A stretch of 64,000 bases of DNA from Streptomyces sp. SID8374 (GCF_009865135.1 NZ_WWGH01000001.1:1984001-2048000), one strand, 5' to 3'; positions 1 through 8,491 are shown, numbered from the stretch's first letter. Notes: generated by a model from the sequence alone, not told the origin. Made by a program: numbers and translations.

Positions 1-83
1 AAGCGGCCTTCCCGGTTGCTGCCGAGGATGACGGCGACCTTGAGGGGGGCGGGGGATGTCGTGGGTGCGGATGTGGTGTCCAT
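1..83 (-). CDS. NADPH-dependent FMN reductase, N-terminal fragment (cut by window edge)
   Basis: Only the first 27 or so codons lie in the window, read leftward from the ATG at 83. After a Ser/Thr/Pro-rich start the protein reads LKVAVILGSNREGR, which is the first beta strand and phosphate-binding loop (GSxRxGR) of the flavodoxin-like NADPH-dependent FMN reductase family. Members are cytosolic and reduce flavins, quinones or azo compounds. The gene is divergent from the aminotransferase at 159, so 84-158 should hold both promoters. The substrate cannot be inferred from this fragment. Confidence 0.75.
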   Translation of the reverse strand, partial: MDTTSAPTTSPAPLKVAVILGSNREGR

Positions 84-158
84 GGTGCCGAGCTTTCAGC
101 CTCAAGCTTGGTTGAGGTCAAGTCGCCGCCGGAGGAAGTCGCGCTCTACGGTTGGCCC

Positions 159-971
159 ATGACGAGCGCAGCCCCCTTCCCCCTCCCCCACGTCGAGATG
201 GACGGCCACCCCGCCACCGAGGACGACCTCCGCGTCCCCGCCCTCTTCGGGTTCGGGCACTTCACGGCCCTCCAGGTCCGGGACCGGGCGGTGCGGGGGC
301 TCGGGCTGCACCTCGAACGGCTGGACGCGGCGAACCGGGAGCTGTTCCAACTGCCGCTGGACGGCGGCTTGGTGCGGGAGTTGATCCGGTGCGCCCTGGA
401 CCGGGCCGGGCTGCGGGATGCCTCCGTGCGGGTGCAGGGGTTCCTGCCGCCCGGGGAGAGCCGTACGCGGGTCATGGTCACCGTCCGCGAGGCCGCCACG
501 ATGGCGCCCGGGGCCCGGAGCCTGATGTCGGTGCCGTACGCCCGGGCCGTGCCGCACATCAAGCGGCCGGGCGAGTTCGGGCAGACGTACTACGGGATGC
601 TCGCCGCGCGGGCCGGGTTCGACGAGGCCCTGCTGACCGCGCCGGGCGGGGTGGTGACCGAGGGGGCCATCACCAACATCGGCTTCTGGGACGGGACTTC
701 GGTGGTGTGGCCGGACGCCCCCGCGCTCCTGGGCATCACCATGGCGCTGCTGGAACGCGGCCTCGCAGCGGGCGGGGAGCCGTCGGTCCGGCGGACGGTG
801 ACGCTGGACGGGCTGGGCGCGTTCCGGGGCGCGTTCATCTGCAACTCGCAGGGGATCGCGTCGGTGCGGCGGATCGATGCGGTGGAGTTCGGGAGCGGTG
901 AGAAGGAGATGGAGGGGGTGATGAGGCTGCTGGAGACTGTTTACGGGGGTGCGTCAGCCGAACTCCTCTGA
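159..971 (+). CDS. Aminotransferase class IV family protein
   Basis: This 270-residue protein has the fold-type IV PLP-enzyme pattern. The candidate PLP lysine lies in the HIKRPGEFGQ stretch near residue 132, followed by DEALL, the glutamate-containing VVTEGAITNIGFW segment and LLGITMALLERGL. These correspond to the cofactor-binding and phosphate-loop regions of branched-chain aminotransferase, aminodeoxychorismate lyase and D-amino-acid transaminase relatives. It is presumably cytosolic. The substrate cannot be told from the sequence, because the family includes amino-acid transaminases and lyases. I chose the ATG at 159; a TTG at 108 would extend it in frame, but the extension looks non-coding. 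It stands alone, divergent from the FMN reductase. Confidence 0.85.
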   Translation: MTSAAPFPLPHVEMDGHPATEDDLRVPALFGFGHFTALQVRDRAVRGLGLHLERLDAANRELFQLPLDGGLVRELIRCALDRAGLRDASVRVQGFLPPGESRTRVMVTVREAATMAPGARSLMSVPYARAVPHIKRPGEFGQTYYGMLAARAGFDEALLTAPGGVVTEGAITNIGFWDGTSVVWPDAPALLGITMALLERGLAAGGEPSVRRTVTLDGLGAFRGAFICNSQGIASVRRIDAVEFGSGEKEMEGVMRLLETVYGGASAELL

Positions 972-1088
972 TCTGGGCCGGTAGGCGGCTTCGGACCTGG
1001 GCTTGAGCAGGCGGCTTCGGCCCGGGCCGGTAGGCGACCCTGGCTGAAAACCGACCGTGGCGCCTCCGCTCCGGCGCCGTGACGGACC

Positions 1089-1559
1089 ATGGGGAGCATG
1101 CAGATCCATATCGAGGCCTCAGCGCTCCCCGGCCGCAGTTGCGGGCCGGACTCCGACTTTCCCGGGGTCGAGAACATCCACGTCGGCATCCAGCGCAAGG
1201 ACCGGCCCGACGAGCTGCTCGGTCTGCACCCCGGGGACGCCCCGACCGCCTCCTGGACCCTGGAGTGCACGGCGAAGGAGACGGCGGACGGGGTCGAGGT
1301 CTCGGGGCCGTACATCCAGAACCGGCTCGGCGGGCGGTTCGTCTATCTGTCCTGGGGGACCGTGGACGAGGCCGGGCTCTTCAGCATGTTCCGGCGTGCC
1401 AAGCTGATGTTCAGCGACATCGAACCCGAGGTTCTCGAAGCCGCCGCGCGCTCCGGGCATCTCACCGGGAGGCTGGGGCTGACCGACACCAAGGGGCAGC
1501 CGTTGTGCGCGCGGGTGCGTCCGCCGGCGATCTCCTGGAGTGCGACGGACGCTGGTTGA
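1089..1559 (+). CDS. DUF5990 family protein
   Basis: A 156-residue cytosolic protein matching the pattern I know for DUF5990: MQIHIE start, LPGRSCGP, a VHVGIQRK strand, LHPGDAP, GPYIQNRLGGRFVYLSWG and FSMFRRAKLMF. No catalytic residues or partner are known, so no function is assigned. The start could be the ATG at 1089 or the one at 1098 (MQIHIE), which matches relatives better; neither has a well-placed ribosome binding site. The upstream gap carries two copies of a GGGCCGGTAGGCG element (near 976 and 1024). Confidence 0.75.
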   Translation: MGSMQIHIEASALPGRSCGPDSDFPGVENIHVGIQRKDRPDELLGLHPGDAPTASWTLECTAKETADGVEVSGPYIQNRLGGRFVYLSWGTVDEAGLFSMFRRAKLMFSDIEPEVLEAAARSGHLTGRLGLTDTKGQPLCARVRPPAISWSATDAG

Positions 1560-1929
1560 CCTTGTCCCGCCGGATCCGACACCGCCCCCACCGGCCGGGG
1601 GGGGAGGCCGGTGAGGGCGGGTGCCGTGGGGGGCGGGGATCCGTCCCGTGGGGGGGATGTCTTCTCGTGTGCCCGGACCCCGGAAAGCCATACATGTGAT
1701 CTGAGTCACATTTCTCTTTCACGGCTCACCCGATCGGCACCCGGCCCGGCAGTACGGACCGAACGGCCCAGCCGCACCGCCGTGACCTGCGGTGATCTCC
1801 AGCGGCAAGGGTGCCGCGCCGGTCCGTACGGGTGAAAGCTGACCTGGCGTCAGAAGGCATGCGGCGGCGACCGCCCGTTAGGTCAGGGGCAGGACACAAC
1901 CGCTCGCGCCGTCTGCCCGGAGGATCCCC
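1560..1929. other. Intergenic region with a Crp-type site
   Basis: No gene is visible here. G-rich runs near 1600-1660 precede a perfect TGTGA-N6-TCACA element at 1695-1710. The rest probably holds the promoter and leader of the surface-protein gene at 1930, whose ribosome binding site GGAGG lies just before the ATG. Confidence 0.6.
1695..1710. promoter_or_regulatory. Crp-type operator
   Basis: TGTGATCTGAGTCACA is a perfect 5-6-5 inverted repeat that also fits the GTG-N6-GNCAC pattern reported for Streptomyces Crp. It lies about 220 bp upstream of the sortase-linked surface protein at 1930. Regulation of that gene by Crp is an inference. Confidence 0.55.
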
Positions 1930-2475
1930 ATGCGCAGTCCTGCCCGCCTCGTGACCGGTACCGCCACCGCCGCGGTCACCGTCATAGCGCTCGGTCTCAC
2001 CGCCGCCCCGTCCGCGTACGCAGGCGATGACTTCGGCCGGCTGGAGATCACCCCCGCGACCGCTCCCCCCGGCGCCAAGGTCACCGTGAACACCACCGCC
2101 TGCGGCCCCAAGGGCTCGGGCATCGGTGACGCGAACTCCCTGGACGCCGGGGACTTCGAGGTCCGCAAGGGGACGCACAAGGAGGTGCTCGTCGGCCAGT
2201 TCACCGTGCCGCACGACACCCGGCCCGGCGTCTACGAGATCGTCGTCTCCTGCGACAACGGCAAGGACGCCGTCGGGGACCTCAAGGTGATCGGCGGCGG
2301 CAAGCACGACAGGCCCGACCACGACCGCCCGTCCGGCCATGTGCGGACCGGGGTCGGCGGCAGCGTGGAGCCGAACTCCACGCAGGTCGCCCTCGGCGTC
2401 GGCGTGATCGGCATGGCGGCCGTCGGCGGTCTGTGGCTGCTGCGCCGCCGGACCGAGTCCACCGAGGGCAGCTGA
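1930..2475 (+). CDS. Exported, C-terminally anchored surface protein (probable sortase-associated)
   Basis: This 181-residue protein has an N-terminal signal peptide (hydrophobic core about residues 10-28, cleavage likely after SAYA). A beta-rich Ig-like segment follows (about 35-120, LEITPATAPPGAKVTV), with two cysteines at TTACGP and VSCDNG that may form a disulfide. Next are a His/Asp/Pro-rich linker, a hydrophobic helix (VALGVGVIGMAAVGGLWLL) and an Arg-rich tail, the layout of a cell-wall sorting signal. A class F sortase gene follows. No canonical LPxTG is present before the helix; GVGGSVEPN occupies that place, so covalent anchoring is uncertain and it may simply be membrane-anchored. 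A Crp-type site lies upstream. Confidence 0.75.
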   Translation: MRSPARLVTGTATAAVTVIALGLTAAPSAYAGDDFGRLEITPATAPPGAKVTVNTTACGPKGSGIGDANSLDAGDFEVRKGTHKEVLVGQFTVPHDTRPGVYEIVVSCDNGKDAVGDLKVIGGGKHDRPDHDRPSGHVRTGVGGSVEPNSTQVALGVGVIGMAAVGGLWLLRRRTESTEGS

Positions 2476-2700
2476 GCCCACGGGCTCATGGGCTCACGGG
2501 TCCACGGCCCCACAGGCTCACGGGCTCACGGGCTCACGGACACCGAGGGAGCCCTGCCGCGCCCTCGCACCGACCGGGCCGGGCGCGTCCCCGAGCGCGC
2601 CCGGCCCGCCTTCGCTCCATGGCCCGCGATCCATCGGCACCGATCCATCACCCTCGATCCATCGGCACCGATGCATCGCCCCCGATCCGAGACTCACCAG
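2476..2700 (+). repeat. Two blocks of short degenerate tandem repeats between surface protein and sortase
   Basis: From about 2480 to 2545 the sequence is built from imperfect copies of GGGCTCACG. From about 2627 to 2690 it is built from GATCCATCGGCACC-like units that alternate in a roughly 28-bp period. Neither block has a plausible reading frame. They separate two genes that otherwise look like an operon. Confidence 0.7.
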
Positions 2701-2718
2701 GCTTACGAGGACGACGAC

Positions 2719-3351
2719 GTGTCCCAGAGCGCGCAGAAAGCCAGGGGCTGGCTGGTGGGCATCGCCGTGCTGTGCGGTGTCTGGCTCGTCCAGAACGGCT
2801 CCGGCGACCAGCTGATCCCGCCGCAGCCCTCCAGCGCCCAGGCCTTCGCCGCCGGGCCCCAGCTCCAGCCCGGCTCCCCGGTCGCCGAACCGCTGCACCC
2901 CTCCGACCCGGTCCGCATCCGCATCCCGAGCATCGAGGTGGACGCGCCGATGATGCGGCTGGGGCTCGGGGCCGACGGCAGCCTGGACGTCCCGCCGGAC
3001 GAGAACCGCAACCTCGCGGGCTGGTACGCCGACGGCGTCCCGCCCGGCGCCAAGGGCACCGCCATCGTCGCCGGGCATGTCGACAACGCCGAGGGGCCCT
3101 CCGTCTTCTACGCGCTCGGCGCCCTCACCAAGGGCACCCGCGTCGAGGTCGTCCGCGAGGACGGGCGCACCGCCGTCTTCTCGATCGACGCCATCGAGGT
3201 GTACGAGAACAAGGACTTCCCCGACCAGCGCGTCTACGGCGACTCCCCGCACGCCTCGCTACGCCTGATCACCTGCGGCGGCGGGTTCTCCAAGGAGACC
3301 GGCTACCAGGGCAATGTGGTGGCCTACGCCCATCTCACCGATGTGCGGTGA
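2719..3351 (+). CDS. Class F sortase
   Basis: A 210-residue extracytoplasmic transpeptidase-like protein. It has one N-terminal membrane helix (about residues 10-25), a Pro/Ser linker and a sortase beta-barrel from about residue 63 (VRIRIPSIEVDAPM). The catalytic triad is visible as His120 in AIVAGHVD, Cys186 in LRLITCGGGF and Arg182 shortly before it. The TC-GGG arrangement and compact size fit class F actinobacterial sortases. I chose the GTG at 2719 because GAGG lies about 9 bp upstream; an in-frame start at 2488 would translate repeat DNA. Its likely substrate is the anchored protein encoded just upstream. Confidence 0.88.
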   Translation: MSQSAQKARGWLVGIAVLCGVWLVQNGSGDQLIPPQPSSAQAFAAGPQLQPGSPVAEPLHPSDPVRIRIPSIEVDAPMMRLGLGADGSLDVPPDENRNLAGWYADGVPPGAKGTAIVAGHVDNAEGPSVFYALGALTKGTRVEVVREDGRTAVFSIDAIEVYENKDFPDQRVYGDSPHASLRLITCGGGFSKETGYQGNVVAYAHLTDVR

Positions 3352-3366
3352 GCCCGAGGCACGTTC

Positions 3367-4158
3367 CTACGCCGTCCACTGGTCGTAGCCCAACTTCGCC
3401 ACCAGCGAGAACACCACCGTCAGCAGCACCGCCCGGACGAAGCCGCTCCCCCGGCTCAGCGCCATCCGCGCCCCCGCCATCGCGCCCGCCAGGTTGAAGA
3501 GGGCCATCAGGGCGGCCAGCTGCCACAGGACCGTGCCCTGGTACGCGAACATCGCCAGCGCCCCCGCGTTCGTGCACACGTTGACGATCTTGGCGGTGGC
3601 GGAGGCGGTCACCAGGTCCAGGTGGAGCACGGCGGTGAGGGCCAGGACCAGGAAGGTGCCGGTGCCCGGCCCGAACAGGCCGTCGTAGAAGCCGATCCCG
3701 CCGCCGACCAGCACGATCGCGGTGACGATCCGGGCCCGGGTGACCGGGCGGGCGTCGGTGTCGCCCGCCGCCGCCGTGCCGAACGACGGGCGCAGCAGGA
3801 CGAAGGCGGCGACCCCGAGCAGCGCCACCATGATCACCGGGCGTAGCACCTCGCTGCTGATCCCGGCGGCGAAGAACGCCCCGGCCATCGACCCGGTGAG
3901 CGCCATCAGCCCCACCCGTACCGCCAGCCCCACCTGTACCGGGGCCCTCCGCGCATAGGTGATCGCGGCGCCCGAGGTGCCGACGATCGCGACGGCCTTG
4001 TTGGTGCCGAGGACATGGGCGGCCGGCACGTTCGGCAGGCCGAGCAGCAGGGCGGGCAGGAGCAGCAGCCCGCCGCCGCCCACCACCGCGTCGATCCAGC
4101 CTGCGGCGGCCGCGGCCAGGCAGAGGAGGACCAGGGTGGTGAGGGTGATGTCGGGCAT
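3367..4158 (-). CDS. TSUP family membrane transporter (TauE/SafE type)
   Basis: This 263-residue integral membrane protein has about eight hydrophobic helices. The two family signatures are visible: GWIDAVVGGGG(LLLLPALLL) near the N-terminus, and GFYDGLFGPGTGTFLVLAL after the middle of the protein. TSUP proteins export sulfite, sulfonates or other organic anions; the substrate is not predictable here. The start chosen is the ATG at 4158; a GTG or ATG further upstream (4197) would add non-conserved residues. It is convergent with the sortase gene, with only 15 bp between their stops. Confidence 0.87.
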   Translation of the reverse strand: MPDITLTTLVLLCLAAAAAGWIDAVVGGGGLLLLPALLLGLPNVPAAHVLGTNKAVAIVGTSGAAITYARRAPVQVGLAVRVGLMALTGSMAGAFFAAGISSEVLRPVIMVALLGVAAFVLLRPSFGTAAAGDTDARPVTRARIVTAIVLVGGGIGFYDGLFGPGTGTFLVLALTAVLHLDLVTASATAKIVNVCTNAGALAMFAYQGTVLWQLAALMALFNLAGAMAGARMALSRGSGFVRAVLLTVVFSLVAKLGYDQWTA

Positions 4159-4197
4159 GTTCTTGACACTAAGGGGCGGGTCGGCGGTGGTTCCCAC

Positions 4198-4531
4198 GGG
4201 GTCCGTGGCCCGTACGACGGGCGCCCGCCGGCGGTTCTCACGACGGCCGTTGTCCGCACCACGGGCCGTCTACCGGTGGTCCTCAAGAGGCCGCCTCCCG
4301 CCCGCCGGTGGTGTGTGCGCAGAGGCCGCCTCCGCGCCGCCCGTGGTCATCACAGGCGCCCCCGCCGCGCGCTGAGCGCACGGTTCCGCCCGGGAAACCG
4401 GCGGGATGCGGCCGGGTAACACCCGCCGCCCACGCTCGGCCCACGCCCCTGCTCCACCCCCCGCCCATGCTCCGTCCGCTCCCCTTACTCCATCCGCTCC
4501 CCCCTGCTCGCCGACGACGGAGGCCACTGAG
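4198..4531. other. Intergenic region between TSUP gene and nir remnant
   Basis: No credible gene is visible. It is a C-rich stretch, including Pro-coding-like runs near 4440-4510. It presumably carries the TSUP promoter and the ancestral promoter of the decayed nir locus to its right. Confidence 0.5.
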
Positions 4532-4978
4532 ATGCGGGACGCCACCACCATCCCGACCGCCCCCACCCCCGACCCCCGCCCCTGTCTTCGTCCTCGTCGG
4601 GCACGGCATGGTCGGCCGGCCGTTCCTGGAGTCCCTGGCCGCGCGCGGGCTGACCCCGGCCGCCGGGGGCCCGGGTCGTCATGGCTGGCTCACCGCCTGC
4701 GGCCTGGACCGGCTGAGCCCGGGCGCGGCGTCGCGGTGCTGCTGCCGGACGGCGGTCCGGCCGCCCTGTTCAGGGACCGGTCGGGGGTGGTGCGCGCGAT
4801 CGGCAACCGGGACCCGTTCACCGGGGCGTACGTCCTCTCCCGCGGGCTGCTCGGCTCGGCGGGCGGGCGGCCGTTCGTGGCCTCGCCCCTGCCGAAGCAG
4901 CGCTTCGACCTGGCGACGGGGATGCGCCTGGACGACGAGGAGGTCTCGGTGCCGGTGTACGCGGTGCGGGTGGAGTGA
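4532..4978 (+). pseudogene. Collapsed nitrite reductase remnant: NirB N-terminus joined to NirD
   Basis: Two pieces of the assimilatory NADH-nitrite reductase are recognisable in different frames. At 4584-4655 one frame encodes VFVLVGHGMVGRPFLE, the FAD-binding start of the large subunit NirB. From 4686 the same frame gives WLTACGLDRLSPG, the start of the small subunit NirD. The frame then shifts by one base at about 4720, and NirD continues as GVAVLLPDGG..NRDPFTGAYVLSRG to a normal end (VPVYAVRVE) at 4978. Roughly 800 residues of NirB are missing. The initiating frame from the ATG at 4532 also does not match the NirB frame. The locus is therefore a deletion scar, although one frame remains open from 4532 to the stop and a hybrid polypeptide could be translated. 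Confidence 0.85.
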
Positions 4979-5201
4979 CCCGTGCGGGCCGGTCCCGGTG
5001 CGGGCCGCACGACCGGTCGGCCCGGACGAGGCCGCACGACCGGCCGGCCCGCACCCGGGTCGGGCGACCGGGCGGCCCATCCCCATCCCCCTGCCGTTCA
5101 CCCGGAATTGACGCCCCGTCAACTGCGTACTCCTACAGTCCTGACGCGCGACCCGCCGGTCCGTCCGGAGCGGCGGGCCCTCACTCATCCGTGGAGTGAT
5201 C

Positions 5202-6368
5202 GTGGAACGTCGGACCTTCTTGCGCACGGCGGTGGTCGGCACCTCGGCGGCGGCCTTCGGCGGCACCCTGTGGCGCGGCGCCGCCTCCGCCGCACCCGCC
5301 CAGCCGGCCCCCGGCCCGTACGGCGCGCTACAGGCGGCCAACGGCAACGGCATCCAGCTGCCGAGCGGCTTCACCAGCCGCATCATCGCCCGGTCGGGGC
5401 AGACCGTGTCGGGCACGTCGTACCGGTGGCACAGCGCCCCCGACGGCGGGGCGACCTACGCCGACGGCTCGGGCTGGATCTACGTCTCCAACGCCGAGGT
5501 CTCCTCGGGCAGCGGCGGCGGGGCGAGCGCCGTGCGGTTCAACTCCTCGGGCACGGTGACGTCCGCGTACCGCATCCTGTCGGGGACGAACAACAACTGC
5601 GCGGGCGGCTCCACCCCGTGGAACACCTGGCTCTCCTGCGAGGAGGTCACCCGGGGGTACGTCTACGAGACCGACCCGTGGGGCGTGAACGCGGCCGTGC
5701 AGCGGCCCGCGCTCGGCCGGTTCAAGCACGAGGCGGCAGCGGCGGACCCCGACCACGGCTACATCTACCTCACCGAGGACGAGACCGACGGCCGTTTCTA
5801 CCGCTTCCGCCCCACCACCTGGGGCAACCTGTCCAGCGGCACGCTCCAGGTCCTGGTGGCGGGTACGGCCACCTCGGGCCCGGTGACCTGGGCCAACGTT
5901 CCGGACCCGGCCGCCTCCTCGACCCAGACCCGCCACCAGGTCTCCGGCGCCAAGGTCTTCAACGGCGGCGAGGGCTGCTTCTACGCGGCGGGCACCTGCT
6001 GGTTCACCACCAAGGGCGACAACCGGGTGTGGGCGTACAACGCGAACACCTCGTCGATCTCCCTGACGTACGACGCCTCGCTGGTGACGGGCGGCTCGGC
6101 CCCGCTCACCGGGGTCGACAACGTCACCCGGGCCGGCTCCGGCGATCTGTACGTGGCGGAGGACGGCGGAAACATGGAGATCTGCCTGATCACGCCGAAC
6201 GATACGGTGGCCCCGTTCCTGCGGATCACCGGCCAGTCCGGTTCGGAGATCACCGGTCCGGCGTTCTCCCCGGACGGCAGGCGGCTCTACTTCTCCTCGC
6301 AGCGCGGCACCAGCGGCAGCTCGTCCGGTGGCATCACGTACGAGGTGACGGGCCCGTTCCGCAGCTGA
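5202..6368 (+). CDS. Tat-exported PhoX-like (DUF839) beta-propeller protein
   Basis: A 388-residue exported protein. It begins MERRTFLRTAVVG followed by a hydrophobic stretch, a Tat signal of the RRxFL type. The mature part is rich in beta-propeller strands and contains WNTWLSCEE, GRFKHEAAAADP, YLTEDET and GPAFSPDGRRLYFSSQ, which I recognise from the DUF839/PhoX group of calcium-dependent phosphatase-like proteins. Enzymatic activity is likely but not shown by the sequence. Two GTG codons (5196, 5202) are possible starts; the second is better spaced from GGAG. A strong bidirectional hairpin follows at 6377. Confidence 0.82.
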   Translation: MERRTFLRTAVVGTSAAAFGGTLWRGAASAAPAQPAPGPYGALQAANGNGIQLPSGFTSRIIARSGQTVSGTSYRWHSAPDGGATYADGSGWIYVSNAEVSSGSGGGASAVRFNSSGTVTSAYRILSGTNNNCAGGSTPWNTWLSCEEVTRGYVYETDPWGVNAAVQRPALGRFKHEAAAADPDHGYIYLTEDETDGRFYRFRPTTWGNLSSGTLQVLVAGTATSGPVTWANVPDPAASSTQTRHQVSGAKVFNGGEGCFYAAGTCWFTTKGDNRVWAYNANTSSISLTYDASLVTGGSAPLTGVDNVTRAGSGDLYVAEDGGNMEICLITPNDTVAPFLRITGQSGSEITGPAFSPDGRRLYFSSQRGTSGSSSGGITYEVTGPFRS

Positions 6369-6376
6369 CGTCCGGT

Positions 6377-6410
6377 GTGCGCCGGGGCTCCCCCGCCGGC
6401 CCCGGCGCAC
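6377..6410. terminator. Bidirectional hairpin terminator
   Basis: Perfect 12-bp arms GTGCGCCGGGGC and GCCCCGGCGCAC enclose a 10-nt loop, exactly between the convergent PhoX-like and VOC genes. There is no U-tract, as is usual for Streptomyces terminators. Confidence 0.8.
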
Positions 6411-6420
6411 GCCTTCCGGC

Positions 6421-6831
6421 TCAGCCCTCGCCCTCGGCGGCGGCCGGGTCCATCCAGATGACCTCCCAGATGTGGTGGTCGGGGTCCTGGAACGAGCGGC
6501 CGTACATGAAGCCCAGGTCCTGCGTCTCGCCCGCCGGGAACCCGCCGGCCGCCAGCGCCGCGTCGGCGAGTTCGTCGACCTTCTCGCGGCTGTCGGCGCT
6601 CAGGGCGAGGATGACCTCGGTCGTCTTCGACGCGTCCGCGACATCCTTCTTGGTGAACTCCTTGAAGCGCGGCTCCGTCAGCAGCATGACGAAGATCGTG
6701 TCGCTGATGACCACACACGCGGTCTTGTCGTCGCTGAACTGCGGATTGATGGCATAGCCGAGCTTCTCGAAGAAACCCCTCGTGGTCTCCAGGTCCTTCA
6801 CCGGCAGATTCACGAAAATCATCTGAGCCAT
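6421..6831 (-). CDS. VOC family (glyoxalase/bleomycin-resistance type) protein
   Basis: A 136-residue protein with the paired beta-alpha-beta-beta-beta modules of the vicinal-oxygen-chelate superfamily: MIFVNLPVKDLETTRGFFEKLGY at the start and YGRSFQDPDHHIWEVIWMD at the end. That ending carries the typical DPDGHxWE-like metal-site region. It resembles the uncharacterised subgroup often annotated as glyoxalase or lactoylglutathione-lyase-like; no substrate can be assigned. The start ATG at 6831 is clear. Confidence 0.85.
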   Translation of the reverse strand: MAQMIFVNLPVKDLETTRGFFEKLGYAINPQFSDDKTACVVISDTIFVMLLTEPRFKEFTKKDVADASKTTEVILALSADSREKVDELADAALAAGGFPAGETQDLGFMYGRSFQDPDHHIWEVIWMDPAAAEGEG

Positions 6832-6968
6832 GGTCGTTTCCTCTTCCTGCGTTCCGTCGTGCGCCGCAGTGGTCCGTCCGGCGCTTTCGAAGAGGTAGAC
6901 GGCGGGGCCGCCCGGAACTCATCGCCGTACCGCGAACAAGTTCTCACCGGTGCCGGGCGGCCCCGCAC

Positions 6969-8006
6969 TCAGGACAGCGCGAGCGGGGCACCGCCCCGGA
7001 GCAGCGAGCCGCCCAGCGGGGTCAGCGTGTGAAGCACCGAGCTGCCGTGGCGCAGGGTCAGGACCAGGCCCGCTTCGCGCAGGACGGAGGCGTGCTGGCT
7101 CGCGGAGGCGAGCGACACCCCGGCCCGGCGGGCCAGTTCGCTGGTCGTGCAGCCGTTGCCTATGGACTGGAGGACGGCGGAGCGGGTGTGGCCGACGAGG
7201 CGGCCGAGCCAGGGTCCGGGCTCGGCGAACTCCGGGGCGCCGGGGTGGGTGACCGGGTAGACGAGGACGGGCGGGAGCGACGGGTCGCGGTAGACGACGG
7301 GGGTGCCCCGGCAGAAGAACGAGGGCTGGAGCAGCAGCCCGCGCCCGTCGAGATAGAGGTCGCGGTCGACCGGGTAGTCCGCCTCCAGCACGGGTGCCCG
7401 CCACCGGATCATCGGCGGGAGGGTGGCCAGCAGCCCGTCGGCCCCGCCGTCCAGGAGCGCGCGGCCCCGCACCGCCCGGTCGGCCTCGATGGAGGCGCGG
7501 ATGTGCGGCCAGTACGGCTCCACGGCGGCGTCGTGGTAGCTGCGCAGGGCGCTGATGAGCCGGGCCAGCGGCTCGGCGCGGCCCTCGGAGAGCGCGGCGG
7601 GCAGAGCGGCCGTGATCCGCCCTGCGCCCGCGTCGGGGCCGCCGGGTCCCCGTACGCCCCGCTGCCGCCGCCGTCCGGCCGCCATCAGGTCCAGCTCGCG
7701 GCGGATGCGGTCGGCGGGGGTGTCGCGCAGGGCCTCCATTCCGACGTCGAGTCCGAAAGGCTCGGCGCCTTCCTGCGAGGGCGTCAGGAAATCCGGGAAA
7801 TAGCCGCGGGGCGGGACGACCGCCGCCAGCAGTTGTGCTTCACCATTCAACCGAGCCCGTGTTTCGGTCCGCCATTTCCCGAACACCGTCGAAGCCCGCC
7901 GGTCCCTCAGCCGGTGAAAACTGAGAATCGTTTCCCACAACGCGTCCGGTCTCGTGGCCATCCGCACCCGCGAAAGGTCCAGCCTGGACACATGGATACG
8001 CAGCAC
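6969..8006 (-). CDS. ArsR-type winged-helix regulator with DUF5937 N-terminal region
   Basis: This 345-residue protein begins VLRIHVSRLDLSRVRMA, typical of the DUF5937 group. It has a long alpha-helical middle and ends in a winged helix (about residues 270-345, SAVLQSIGNGCTTSELARRAGVSLASASQHASVLREAGLV) of the ArsR type. The GTG at 8006 has GGGGGAG four bases upstream and is preferred over in-frame codons further out. No effector-binding cysteine motif is evident. The adjacent VOC gene could be a target, but nothing in the sequence proves it. Confidence 0.82.
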   Translation of the reverse strand: MLRIHVSRLDLSRVRMATRPDALWETILSFHRLRDRRASTVFGKWRTETRARLNGEAQLLAAVVPPRGYFPDFLTPSQEGAEPFGLDVGMEALRDTPADRIRRELDLMAAGRRRQRGVRGPGGPDAGAGRITAALPAALSEGRAEPLARLISALRSYHDAAVEPYWPHIRASIEADRAVRGRALLDGGADGLLATLPPMIRWRAPVLEADYPVDRDLYLDGRGLLLQPSFFCRGTPVVYRDPSLPPVLVYPVTHPGAPEFAEPGPWLGRLVGHTRSAVLQSIGNGCTTSELARRAGVSLASASQHASVLREAGLVLTLRHGSSVLHTLTPLGGSLLRGGAPLALS

Positions 8007-8250
8007 CGCTCCCCCACCTGTTGCATCCGCAATTGCCCCCACCGAAGGGTATGCGGACCGTCACAGGAGGTCACCACGGGGTTTCGGCCAGAAGTGAAAC
8101 GTCTCGCCCCGTTCCGCTTCACCCGAAAAGCTGTACGACGTCGGGTACGCATCCGGTGCCCGCCGGATGAGCACGTGAAGGCCGTGGGGGGCTTTGTGTG
8201 TTCGGCGGCGGCGGGCGACGGTGCGGCTCCGTACCCGACGGGGGTAAGCC

Positions 8251-8288
8251 GGGTGCGGTCCATGGGTGGGGATCCATGGACCGCACCC
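8251..8288. repeat. Perfect 15-bp inverted repeat
   Basis: Arms GGGTGCGGTCCATGG and CCATGGACCGCACCC flank an 8-nt loop (GTGGGGAT). It lies far from both flanking genes, so it is not an obvious terminator; it may be an orphan hairpin, a small RNA element or a mobile-element remnant. Confidence 0.8.
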
Positions 8289-8456
8289 CGGTCCACCGGA
8301 TGGCTACCCACACTTCTTTGCGCATTAAACGAAGCAATGTGTGCCAGGACACATCGGTAGCGCGCATTCCGCTCCGGCCCCGACTCCGGTTCCGCCTCGC
8401 CTCTCCTCCGGTTCCGCTCCCGGGCGATGGCCACCACATATTCCGCAGGCAAGGCG

Positions 8457-8491
8457 AAGCGGCGGCACCCCCGCACAGGGTGCCGCCGCTT
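8457..8491 (-). terminator. Hairpin terminator of ppdK
   Basis: Perfect 14-bp arms AAGCGGCGGCACCC and GGGTGCCGCCGCTT with a 7-nt loop lie about 95 bp beyond the ppdK stop codon. Confidence 0.8.
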
